Assembly (NCBI GenBank): GCA_024500155.1
Contig: CM044858.1
Coordinates: 37,491,786-37,555,785, forward strand
Length of the DNA: 64,000 nt
DNA from: Chenopodium formosanum
Taxonomy: Eukaryota > Streptophyta > Magnoliopsida > Caryophyllales > Amaranthaceae
Direction of reading: 5' to 3'
Part shown: positions 1-11,400 of the stretch, in pieces
Layout: every line of letters begins with the position of its first letter
How positions within the stretch are numbered: position 1 is the stretch's first letter
Notes under the pieces: model-generated
Database searches by the model: none
Told to the model about the DNA's origin: nothing
Seen by the model: only the letters and a program-made list of their open reading frames with translations
Translations under genes and position numbers: made by a program

Positions 1-345
1 TCGATTTCATAAGCAATTAGCAAATGCTTGTTCGCCATCTTCCACTCTCTTGTTTCATTCTCACTAAAAAATACACACAAAAATGAGGCTTACTAGATAG
101 AATTAGACACAAGTAACAAAAGATTTACTCAAGATCCATCTTCATTAAAACCAATAAATAAAAGGAAAAAGAAGAAGAAAAAAAAAACAGTTATATATAA
201 CATTGTATCTCGAACATCCACTTGGATGGAATATGAACAAACTACATAAGTGGTTTAAGTTTTACATGTTAGAAGTTAAAGACAAGAATTATAATCAGGA
301 AATTTTATAAGAAACAAAAGAAGAAATTTTGTCCTATAATTGTTT
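1..345. repeat. Near-identical duplicate of 6312-6640 (mini-exon plus intron)
   Basis: Bases 1-310 match the right-hand gene around mini-exon 12 and its upstream intron almost base for base; only a few substitutions and 1-bp indels were seen. A more diverged relative of the intron part lies at about 11040-11310. Around 345-360 the similarity passes to the sequence next to exon 3. This marks the breakpoint of the deletion or conversion that removed exons 4-5 from the left copy. Confidence 0.85.
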
Positions 346-2398
346 CACTTGATATGCTATTCATAATATATAGCATAACACTTACAAGAATAAATAAGGA
401 AAGAGGGACATACATTGGAGGGGCAATAAAATTAGTGGGTGAAGTAATACGGTTATACAAATGTCCCACTAGATGAATTCCCCTTTGACCTTTAAGGGAG
501 AAGACCATTTCACAAGGTCCGGTAAATTCCAATTCTAAGGTTGCCATAAGACTGCGCTCTGATCCCAAGGAGCAAATTAAAGTTCTTTTTTTACCGTTAC
601 ATTTTACAGAGACCAAGGATCGAAATCTGTTGTACATATTATCTGAACTTGGAGACTCTGCCGTAGCCTACAAATTATTTGATAAAAAACAGATTTTAAA
701 CTATATATGATGCAATAAACAACAAAGAAAGAAGCAAGAAAAAACAAAAAGTAAAGAAAACAAAAGAAAACCTGAGAAATGTGAAGACAGTTGAACGAAT
801 TATTGGGCAACCTCACGGTAACAGGTTTTTTTGGCAAAACCTTGATCCCTACATCAATGGAAATTACAGATTTTTTTTTTTTTTATTGAACAAAACCAAT
901 CAAACAATAAAAAAAAAGGTAAAGTTTGTAAAGGGCTTGAAAAACTTGCAACTAATATCTACTTTACATTACAAACTTTAAGGCATGAAATAATCTTAAG
1001 ATATATGTAAAGCTTTACATATCAAACAATCAAACTTAACATGTAAAGGGTTTTATACTTTTATGTTTAAGGCATGAAAAAATCAAACTTTACATATCAA
1101 ACAATAAAAAAATGTAAAGTTTGAATTGTAATAAAGTTATATGTTAAGGCATGAAATAATCTAAAGATTATACACCAAATCAAGACAAAAATAATAATAT
1201 CCTATAATCAAGGTAACTACCCAAAAATACTTATTTAAAATGTAATTTCAACTACTGTAATATATAATACTTACAATAAAAATTCCATTAATTAATTAAA
1301 TTAAATAAAAAACCCATTTCACAAAACAACCAAAATGGGACAAACATATAAGTACAAAAATCATCATAAAAACCCAACCAAACATGCTTCAAATGCGAAA
1401 TAAAAATTAGGGCACATACATGCACTTAAAAGACAACATATAAACTCAATTTGGACTTAAATTTCATGACTTAACATGCTTAAACAAAAACACAAGCACA
1501 GCAGCCCCAAGTTAAACTACAGCAACACCATTCACACAGATCACCCGTAAAATCCACCTTAAACATGAAACTAAGCTTAGCCCATTTTAGTATACACTCT
1601 AAAAACATAATAGGTCAAGATAGGCACAAGATTAATTAGGCATAAATATTAGGCAACACATACATCACTTAATTTCACTCATATCACACAGTTCACAGCA
1701 GACTCATCTTCTAAGTTTTAGGCCATTAAAACTACTCAAACTTGCTTGGAATCACGCCAAATTAATTTGGTTATAGCCTAACATGATACTAATTTATTTT
1801 GGGCAAGAAAACAAACCATATAATCATATTTGAGACTCATAATTCACACCCAAAATATGTTGCAAGTTACTCGCGGATTCCAGTCTCACATGCTCAAAAA
1901 CAAGTCCAAAACATGCCAAAATCAAGGTTTAACACATGAAACTTATACGTATACCTAATAAACCCTAACATGAGACGTACTAATTAGTCAATTTAGAGCA
2001 CAATCATGATATAATTAAAAATAAATTCTTTTTAAAACAAGCAAGACTTTCAGCATATATATAACCAGTCCATTAATCCCCTAAAACCATGTTTAAACAT
2101 AATGACATCATCTCAAAAATACCACACAACAATTAGGGTTTGATATTCATCACATATAGGCATGAAAACATGAATAAAACTCATCAAATTGGGAATTAAA
2201 CCATGGGAAAATATGCAGCAAGAAGAGCAACAAAAATACAGTAATAATATCCTATAATCAAGGTAACTCTACCCAAAAATATATATACTTCATAAGATAA
2301 AGCATATCAAATAATATCTTAACAAAAAATCAAAAGGAAAAACAAGCTGACGTACCCCAGAAAGTCCTCTCCAAAGAAGACCGTTGGTTGTCTGACAT
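1..2398 (-). CDS. FKBP43/53-like nucleoplasmin-domain protein, left copy (partial, runs off window)
   Basis: Exons read on the minus strand: 2356-2398 (start codon, begins MSDNQRSSLERTFWG), 772-848, 414-667 and 1-63, which continues past the left edge. All have GT-AG borders, and phases 1, 0 and 2 join without a break. The product matches the N-terminal NPL domain of plant nuclear FKBPs: an FWGIKV-type start, LHISQATAE, ICSLGSE and the core VFSLKGQRGIHLVGHLY. In the family this beta-sandwich domain oligomerises and binds histones, and the C-terminal FKBP domain is a peptidyl-prolyl isomerase. That C-terminal part would lie outside the window. Compared with the right-hand copy, exons 4 and 5 are missing and exon 3 splices directly to a mini-exon (SENETREWKMANKHLL). 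The frame is kept because both junctions are phase 2. Family call is firm; whether the copy is functional cannot be judged. Confidence 0.75.
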
Positions 2399-2810
2399 TT
2401 CAGTGATGATCATATTTGGAAAGTTGAGATTGAAAAAAGTTGTTTTAATTTAAGAAGTAGATAATAATGCAAGCTAGTACTCAATTGAGATTGAAGAAGA
2501 AGAAGAAACGTCAATACAGTATATGAGTAGAAAGAAGATAATGGCAAGTGCTCCGGAAGGAAATACGTGAGTGGGAATTGAATAAGGAAGGATAGTTGGG
2601 TGCGTGTACCAAAGAGTCTAATTACACTAGACGAGTAGACGATCATCATTATTATCGAATTTTTCTTTTTTTTAAGAATTTTTTTTAAAAAAATTGTCTG
2701 TCTTTTCAGTTTCTCCTTTGACGACAATATGAAAAAGCGCCAAAGAGAGAAAAACATCAATTTATCAAAGACCAATCGGTTGTATACTTGTATAGTTGTA
2801 TTAGATTGTC
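1500..2810 (-). repeat. Paralogous intron 1, exon 1 and promoter block (matches about 13440-14600)
   Basis: The stretch from roughly 1520 to 2400 (intron 1 plus exon 1) and the 5' flank to about 2750 align with 13480-14170 and 14170-14540 of the right-hand gene. The tandem duplication therefore included the promoter. The right-hand intron 1 is shorter. Confidence 0.8.
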
Positions 2811-3089
2811 TTTTCGTGTTATCTTTTTTTTTTTTAACACATAATAGACGATATATATTAATTAACGAGTTTTACATAGCAAAGTTCAGGTAAATAAATT
2901 AACCAACCATAACCTCAACCCGAAAAAAAAATTAGAGGCTATGTAATACATAGAAGCTACTGATCTCCTATGCAAATGAAAAATGGAGATCAAAACAGAA
3001 CAACACAAAACAGCGGAACAACATTACTAAAACTAAAACTAACAGACCAAGAGCCTACTTCATAATTTAGCTTGACATAAAGAAGATCA

Positions 3090-3806
3090 TGTTAGTAGTT
3101 AAGTAATTAAGACAACAAATACTTATCTGATCAATGTTGCGTAGATCAAACTGACAATTGCCGCGTCGTGGTAATTAAACCACTGACCTAAAAGACGATT
3201 CCGTGCTACCCCGGTGCAGTAGACATCAAGCGGTCGCCCTCCAGGATAAGCACGGCGCCAGAATTTGTGTGCACTCACAAACCCGACTGGAACGCAGAAT
3301 ACTTGCCCAAAATCAAAGGAGTATTTTAAAAGGAATAAGAGAATGTTTGATTTTGCATTGTGTGTGTCTTGTGGAAGCCAAGGAACCTTGAATATATGTA
3401 TCATGTATGTAGAGAAGAAAAGCAACGGCCAAATTTAAAAGTGGAGTATCATGAGCCATTAACCAACTAATAAATTGGGTAATCAAGGAGGCAACGGCTA
3501 GGCATTAATAATCAACTATGAATGAGCGTAACCCCCAAATTATCAATGGCATTCTCAACAACTTAATTCAAATGAATAGACCATGAATATTGTAATAGAT
3601 ACAATATTCCAATAACAATAAACCGTTAAAGAATAACGGACGCCAAAAGATAAGATGCCCATAACCCACTTACCGCTTCTCAAACAAGTAGTACAAAACC
3701 ACTCCAAAAAATAAACGACACAAAGCTTTTGGTAAATTATCAAAGTGAGACTCTCTCTATCATTTTCTCTCCTCTTTCTTTGTGTTTCACTCAAGAACTT
3801 CCAACA
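3090..3806 (-). mobile_element. Solo LTR of the same copia family as the element at 26494-32775
   Basis: It begins TGTTAG and ends CTTCCAACA, with a 5-bp duplication GATCA at 3085-3089 and 3807-3811. The block at about 3120-3310 (GCCGCGTCGTGG, GCGGTCGCCCTCCAGGATAA, ACAAACCCGACTGGAAC) is clearly homologous to the copia LTRs but has diverged, so the insertion is older. No internal region remains, which fits LTR-LTR recombination. It is nested in the 3' part of the LINE at 2824-4364. Confidence 0.85.
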
Positions 3807-3869
3807 GATCATTCCTCCTGCTCCATCTGATTTCCTTCTTGCACAGCAGCAACAATGGCAGCCAGCTCT

Positions 3870-4364
3870 TCATTGTAAATTGGCCTGATGCTCTCTGGAC
3901 AAGCCAAGACGATGCCCAACACTCATCTCCAACCCAATAGCAGCCAGTTCATGAGCAACTGCGTTGCTGTCTCTTTTAACATGAGTAATTTCGAACACAT
4001 CAAAAAACTCAATGATTTCCTCAACATCCTTCAGAATAGCAGCCATTTCATGATGCAAATTATTTCCTGCAGACCTTAGCATTACCTGAATAGATAAAGC
4101 ATCCACCTCCAATTCAACCTCCTTCATCTCCAAACGCTTAACCATTGCAAGACCCTCCCTAACAGCAAGTAATTCTGCTGCAAAAGCTGTTACAGCATTG
4201 TATTTGCTCGAGAAACCCATTATCCAAGAGCCATCATTCTTACGAACCACACCTCCTCCAGCAGCCACGTTAATAGCAACCCAAGCACCATCAGTATTTA
4301 CCTTAACCCAACCTTGAGGGGGTGGGTTCCAAGATTTCAGAACTCTCGAGCTGCTAGCAATTGA
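3870..4364 (-). pseudogene. LINE ORF2 fragment: RNase H (RVT_3-type) domain
   Basis: About 165 codons are open on the minus strand. The acidic RNase H residues appear in order: VNTDGAW (Asp), AAELLAVREGL (Glu), VELEVDAL (Asp) and HVKRDSNAVAHELA (Asp near the C-terminus). This is the domain at the end of plant non-LTR retrotransposon ORF2. The first codons of the open frame lie in the target-site duplication, so the apparent start is an accident of the insertion. Reverse transcriptase is missing because of 5' truncation. A domesticated RNase H gene is an alternative, but the target duplication and tail speak against it. Confidence 0.8.
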
Positions 4365-4377
4365 TTTTCGTGTTATC

Positions 4378-4963
4378 AAATGCTCATCAATGTTGCTTTC
4401 AATCTTGAGATTATATACATTTAAATATTTAATACATTGTTTTTTTTTTTTCCATTTTCGATTAGTCCTTGTGATTTACAATTATATACATATATTTTCA
4501 TATATATATAAGATGGTTGTTAATAGGTTTAGATAGGTGATGTAGTGTATGTAATGAAATGGTATTCCTTGTCTTCTATGTGACATTCTAATTAGATAAT
4601 ACCGAGTATATATGATGAAGATTTTATTACTATGTTTAGTCTAAAGAGGAGATTTTCTTACTATGTTTAGTCTAAAGAGGAGATTTTCGTAAGTTTGATT
4701 TATTTTTCCCTTAAAAAAACGATGATTAATTAATAGAGTACCCATACATTTTACAAAAGTGTATAGGTTTATCATACTCTATATTGTTGTCTAATGGTTG
4801 GCCTTAGCTTTTTGAGGGGGGGGAATAAGATTACTTGCTACAAATTCATTGCCAGCATTGGGAGTTTGCCCCCTTGTTTATCATTTAAAAGAAAAAAGTC
4901 ATTAAAATCTCATATTCATAATTCAAGGATTATAACACACCCACATACCACCACATTGACGGT
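4378..4963. other. Spacer with a short tandem duplication
   Basis: No gene is seen. A unit of about 36 bp containing ACTATGTTTAGTCTAAAGAG occurs twice in tandem at about 4619-4688. The rest is AT-rich. Confidence 0.6.
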
Positions 4964-5066
4964 GTGTGGTTAGAAGAGCTCCCTGTGAGCACGCCGCCTG
5001 CTGTACATACTTTCTGATGCTCAAAGTATGAGTTAATAAAATTTGCTATTCTCCGGTCCAAAAAAA
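4964..5066 (+). mobile_element. LINE 3'-end remnant
   Basis: Reads VWLEELPVSTPPAVHTF then stop (4964-5017), the usual C-terminus of plant LINE ORF2. It is followed by a short 3' tail and an A-run at 5060-5066. No target duplication was found. Confidence 0.5.
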
Positions 5067-5419
5067 CAGGTACATAATCATAAACAAGATAATAATATAA
5101 AGGGACCATAGGAGGAGCAAATAAGGTTCAACCGTCACATATAGCTAGCACCAAAAACAGAAATATAGGCAATGTTAGTTAATACAAAACCATAGTCCAA
5201 GCTAAGGTTCTACCAGGAATACAAGTCCTGCACTTTGAGCCAGGAACAATGAAGATCTAGCAGATGCAAAAGAGCTTCCGATCCAAAACTACTTAATTGG
5301 TTTCCAAAAAAATATAGTAAACTTGAGCAGACTGTATTCACATCATATCAAACATTCAAACTGCCATCTCAGTGAGTAGACAGAAACTCCACCCTTCGAC
5401 ATTATCTACTACAGAAACC
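5067..5419 (-). other. Probable 3' untranslated region of the right FKBP-like gene
   Basis: Lies directly after the stop codon at 5420-5422. On the minus strand a 14-bp stretch GATAATGTCGAAGG from the end of the last exon is repeated just after the stop. No FKBP-domain coding sequence was recognised. Confidence 0.45.
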
Positions 5420-8413
5420 TCATCCTTCGACATTATCTCCTTCAGCTCCATCAACTTTTGACAGATTCTTCTTCTCCCTTTTCTTCTTTCGTTTTTTCTC
5501 ACTAAAAAAAAAGATAGTGCGGGATCAAGATCAGAAACTGTATATATATCATTAGACAACAGGTACAAACAAATTCACTAAGGCCACCATTAGTAACAAC
5601 ACTAAGGCCATTAACCAATACTACAATGTAAACCAAAACAAGAAAGCAAATATAAGAAAGGAAGACAATACCTCTCCTTATCATTACTATCAAGTGGCTG
5701 GACTTCTTTCACTACTGGCAACACATAATCTAGCTTCCTTCTCACAGAACTTCTGTTGCAGAAAATATATAAACATTAAACTAGCTTACTTTCATGAATA
5801 AAATAGATATGAATTAATATCATATCAGGTATGTATATCAATATAGATATGAATAAAATTCATGTTATAATTTAAAACCCAACTTGTTTGGTGTTAAAAA
5901 GGAACTTTTTACAAGGCCTTACCCTTCATTAGTATCACCATCATTATCAGCAGCAATAATTGACAGAGTGTTCTCCACTTTATGTTTTCTTCCTTCCTCA
6001 CTAAACACACACACACACAAACACAAAAAATACAAAATGAGACACTACCAAAATGGTAAGCTTATACTATACCAATTCATCAAGAAATCAACTTATTTTG
6101 GATGAACAGATAAATTGAAACAAGTTCACAAGGCCTTACCTTCCATAGTCATTTGCATCAATAGCTTCAACAGTTGGCAAATGCTTGTTTCCTTCTTTGC
6201 GTTTTCGTTTCTTCTCACTAGAACTCACAAGGAAAAAAAAAATAATGAGACAATCAAAGTATAAAAATATGATTTGGCAAATAAACAAGGCCTTACCTTG
6301 CATTGTTTTGTCCTTCGATTTCGTAAGCAATTAGCAAATGCTTGTTCGCCATCTTCCACTCTCTTGTTTCATTCTCACTAAAAAATACACACAAAAATGA
6401 GGCTTACTAGATAGAATAGACACAAGTAACAAAAGATTTACTCAAGATCCATCTTCATTAAAACCAATAAATAAAAGGAAAAAGAAGAAGAAAAAAAAAA
6501 CAGTTATATATAACATTGTATCTCGAACATCCACTTGGATGGAATATGAACAAACTACATAAGTGGTTTGAGTTTTACATGTTAGAAGTTAAAGACAAGA
6601 ATTATAATCAGGAAATTTTGATAGAAACAAAAGAAGAATACCAGCAAAATTTGAACTGACAATTACTTATAGTCACAGTATATACTTAAATGTAAATATA
6701 AAAACTGACCTCTTTTTTTTGTAATTTAATTTAAATTTCAGAATAATTATAGGGCCAACCTACTAGAGTTGATAAAAATCCCAATAATAACTACCAACAG
6801 AATGAAAATCTTTAATTTGTGAAGCATATGCTATATCAAAAGTCAGAAATAGATTATATTATTTAAGAGAAACAAATAAAATAGGGTAAAAAAAAATGAG
6901 CTTATATAAAAATGACAAAAACAAACCTATTTTGATCATCTTCATCAATTGGTTCCTCAAGCTCCTTCTTCTCCTTCTGCTCATGACGCCGCCTTTGTCT
7001 TCTCTTCATCTTTTTATCCTCCTTAGATTCAAGGACAGACATTTGAGGGGAATCACGCTTTGTAGATCTATTAACAATGAAGCAAGAGAAAGTAGGACAA
7101 AATTAGTCATTGTTGTAATAACAAAGAATAAAAGAAGGATTGCACACAACACATTATGGTAATTGAACACTGACAAAGAAAAGGCGTGATAATTTAACAC
7201 TGACAAAATAGAAGAGTATTAGAGTTCATTGTGACATTTTAAAGCTCTATGTTGCTTCCTTACAAGTCGTATGACTTCAGCTGTGAATGTCAAGAGCAAA
7301 TAAAAGAATTCATAAATCTATATGAAACTCAAACATAGACTGAAGATTAGTTGTGTATAAGTAATAGTGAATGCATGTCTTAAATTTTATGCACAAGAAA
7401 TCATCATTTTATGCAAACAATCTCAACTATATCAACTCATCAATTTTTCTTGCCTTGTTCTAAGCATACTTCTAATTAAATAAGGTTTTTTTATCCTCCA
7501 ACATCATTATTCATTACCCTTATCTTTTTATCACTCTATGGTCTTTAGTGACTTTATTATAAATTGATCAGTAATGCTGTTCAAAAAAAGCAAATATATA
7601 TTGAAAACTTTACTGATTTACAAAACTTAACTTATTGAAAACTTGATCAATTGAAAGCTTCATCATGGACAGTTTGACAGGAATAAAATTGACATCAAAC
7701 TTTACAGATCGATTTACTCTTAAGTCAGGCTACAGCTTTTTACAGGGAAATAAAGAGGTTAGTACTACTATAGAAGAGCAGGACAAGGAATTTCTGAGAA
7801 CAATATGGAAGCTTGATACATTGCCAAAATGGAAAAGAAGTTGTACTATATATGATGGTTTAGCTTCAAAAGCTAATTTACAACATAGAGGGATACAAAT
7901 GGCTACAGAGTGCGATTTTTGTGGTAATGACAGAAAGGATACACAACACATTTTCAGGTTCTACTGTAGTATTGCAAGAACAGTTTGGAAATATAGTGTG
8001 TTAGGTAACAATTGGGAAATGAGTGATTCCACTTCCTTGAAAGAGTGGGTTCAGAATTATATCCTGCTATATTATAGCAATAGGAAAATGAGTGATTCCA
8101 CTTCCTTGAAGCGCAAGCCTGCCTACAGGCTCTAAATTGGGCAGACAACCAAAGGATCGAGCATGTCACTATTTACATGGATTCAACACAACTAATTTTT
8201 TCTCTACAGGGAAGACAAGGGGTGCCTATATCAAATAAATGGACAATAGAAAACATTCAAAACATAGCAAGGAACTTCCAGCAATGCATGGTAAGGAAAG
8301 TGCAGAGAGAACAAGTTCAGAGAGCACATGAGATAGCAAACTTGTGCCGTAAAAACCTTATTATGTTTAGTTCTCCCTTTAATGCTTAGTGTATTTTGTG
8401 GTTTAGCTTTTGT

Positions 8414-8452
<39 letters not shown>

Positions 8453-11400
8453 ACAGATTTACAAAATTTAACTTATTTGGTATGAAGATTAGATAAAACA
8501 AATCATTAAGTGTTAGGAATATAGGAAAATATTAATGTATTTTCCATATTTCTAACATTAAGGCCTTACCCTTCAACAATATCTCCTTCAGCTCCATCAC
8601 CTTCTGGCAGTTGCTTTTTCTCCCTTTTCTTCTTTCTTTTTTTTTCTCTAAAAAGCAAAGATAATAATAATAAGATGCAGGGATAATAATTGCAGAGGAC
8701 GATGATAAGAAACTAATATATACGTAGTACTTTAGACAACAAGTACAAACAAATTTATATGCCATTTTCACCCAAAATTATGCAGTATATTGTATTTAAA
8801 AAGTTATCAAACTGAGCATAGGTTTTTAAGTTTACAAGACGATTGAGCCACATAAAATAAAATTCCTATATGCTAGATAGACAAGAAGGAAGGCATATAC
8901 TAACAACTTAGCTTCATTATATTTATAAAAAAAATCCTTTCCAAAGAAGCTTACGAAAAACAAATTTGTTTCACTAATCTAGCTATGGTGCCAAAGGATT
9001 ACAAATGAGTGGGTTTAGATTAAAGAGAAATTAACTTGATCAATTGAAAGCTTCAACATGGACAGTTTGACAGGAATAAAATTGACTTCAAACTTCACAG
9101 ATTTACAAAAATTAACTTATTTGGTACGAAGATTAAATAAAACAAATAATTAAGGCCTAACCCTTCAACATGTTCTCTTTCAGCTCCATCAACTTCTGGC
9201 AGCTGTTTTTTCTCCCTTTTCTTCTTTCTCTTTTTTTCACTAAAAAGCAAGATAATAATTAAGACGATGATCAGAAGGAAGTATATACTTTAGACAACAG
9301 GTACAAACAAATTCACATGCCATTTTCACCCAAAATTATACAGTTTATCATAATTAAGATAAAGAAATTATAAAACTGAGCATAGGTGTTGAGTTAAAAA
9401 GACGATGATTAAGCCACATAAAATAAAATTCCTATATGCTTGATAGACAAGAAGCAAAGCATGCTCAATTTTATAATTGGTTTCACTAATCTAGCTTCTT
9501 TTCCAAAGAAAAGAATTTCACATAAACCAATTCACATGCCTATATGCTCAATAGATAAGAACCAATTTTCCATAGAAGCTTACGAAAAACAAATTGGTTT
9601 CACTAATCTAGCTATGGTGCCAAAGGATTACAAATGAGTGAGTTACGTTGTTGCATTTAGATTAAAGAACAAAAAAAGTAAGGCCATTTGTCAGGTATAT
9701 GCCTTTAATAATATCTTTGTGTTCTTATGCTCATTTGCTTCTCTGTTGTTTCAAATTTAAAACTGGTTATAGAACGGAATTGTTAAACTAAATTCAATTA
9801 AATATCTAGTTCAAGAGATGAGAACAATAAGTAACAGCACTAACCATTATTAGAATGAATGTAAACAAAAGCAAGAATAAGGAAAGACAATACCTCTCCT
9901 CTTCAATCCTATCAGCTGGCTGGACTTCTTTTGCCGGCAACACATAATCCAACTGTCTTCTTACAGAACTTCTAATGCAAATAAAGGTGGTGAAAAATGT
10001 GATAAAGCAATAAAAGACAAGAGAATAAGAATCACATTATAAAAATTCGAGAAACCCAACTTAGAAAGGTGTTAAGATAGACATGAATAAATATTCCATT
10101 TTAATACATTCATCTAAATTCAGATCTAAATAAGTAAATGGAATTCAAGTAAACATGAATAAAACAGATTTCATGAACAGTCAATATGCAATTTCAGGTC
10201 AGGTGTATTAAAATAGACATTAGCCTTCATTAGTATATTCATGATCAATCATTTATGCCTTAACAATCATTTATTCACATGAATATAACATCATTTCTAT
10301 TTTAATATATCTAAATTAATATAATTATTGTCATTTATATATAATATACTTCGTATTAAATAAGACAATACCCTTCATTTGATGAATATTTGTCACAAGA
10401 AAAAATGAGACAACCAAGTAATAAGAATTAAGCTACCAGAATGATAGTCTTACAAGCTAAGTTAACAAGAAAAAACATATTTCATTGATGGTTAAAACAT
10501 GAATATAACTAACACTATACTAATTCAAAAAATCAATGCAACTTTGGGATGAAGATATGAATTGAAACGAGTTAACAAGGCTTTACCTTCCATTGTTTTC
10601 GCATTCAACTTCATCAGTGATTGGCAGGGGCTTGTTTGATTTTTTCCGTTTTCTGTTTTTAGATCTAGAATTCAAAAGAGAACAAACTATGAGACAATCA
10701 AATTAAAGTATACATGTACAAATTAATAAGGTGAAATATGTTAAAAAGGTAATACCGTACCCTTCATCATTGTCTCCATGATCAGTTTCAGGAGCAATAG
10801 GCAGACACTTGTTCTTCCCCTTTTCTGACTTTTCTTTCTTGCTGAAAAATCACAAGGATACTAATTAAGGGTACCATCACCAGCAACATTGAAAAACTAA
10901 GATAATAAGCACATATATTCCCACACCATCAACAATCCAACAAATCTTTGTCTTGCCCGGATAATATGTGCTTGCATTGTTTAGTTAGGACCAAAATGAA
11001 CTATTAGCATATTGAGCATAGGTAAAGAAAATGATTGAGGCCTACTAGATAGAATTTTTATAGTAATAGACACAAGCATCAAGACATTGACTCAGAATCC
11101 ATCTTCATTATAACAAAAAAGAAAAAGAAAAAAAAAACAGTTATACATACATTTTAACCTATAAATCCTCTGTGTAATATAAACAAACTAACATACATGA
11201 TTTAACTTTTACATGTTAGAAATTGAAGACGATAATTATAATCAGAAAATTTTATTTGAAACAAAAGAGGCAATCTTGTCCAAGAAATATTTCACGCTAC
11301 AAATTTTTTAACTTAAAACTTACCCAGGTTGTTTCTCTTCTTGTATAAGATGTTGATTTACTAACGCTTTTTCAATTGCTTCCTTAATAATTGCTGCACT

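Larger units (their letters stand above)
2824..4364 (-). mobile_element. 5'-truncated LINE insertion (interrupted by a solo LTR)
   Basis: The insertion starts on the plus strand with a T-run (2824-2835), which is its poly(A) tail on the minus strand. It is flanked by a 13-bp target-site duplication TTTTCGTGTTATC at 2811-2823 and 4365-4377. It carries the RNase H end of a LINE ORF2. After subtracting the nested LTR it is about 0.82 kb. It sits about 430 bp upstream of the left FKBP-like start codon. Confidence 0.85.
5420..10841 (-). repeat. Array of 11 phase-2 mini-exons encoding basic-LP-acidic units
   Basis: Ten exons are 78-82 nt and one is 141 nt (6927-7067); each begins after codon position 2, and all but the terminal one also end there. 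The typical unit starts SEKKRKKKREKKQLP, then an acidic half such as EVDGAEGD, then EG or ER/GR at the junction. Intron borders are also alike: donors mostly read GTAAGGCC and acceptors TTTAG then TGAGAA. Two units (5672-5752 and 9894-9971) are close relatives starting SSVRR, each followed by a KKRKKKREKK unit, which indicates a block duplication. Confidence 0.85.

Noticed and set aside
3870..4379. A stand-alone domesticated RNase H gene
   Set aside because: The frame starts inside a target-site duplication and the unit has a poly(A) tail, so it is a truncated LINE.
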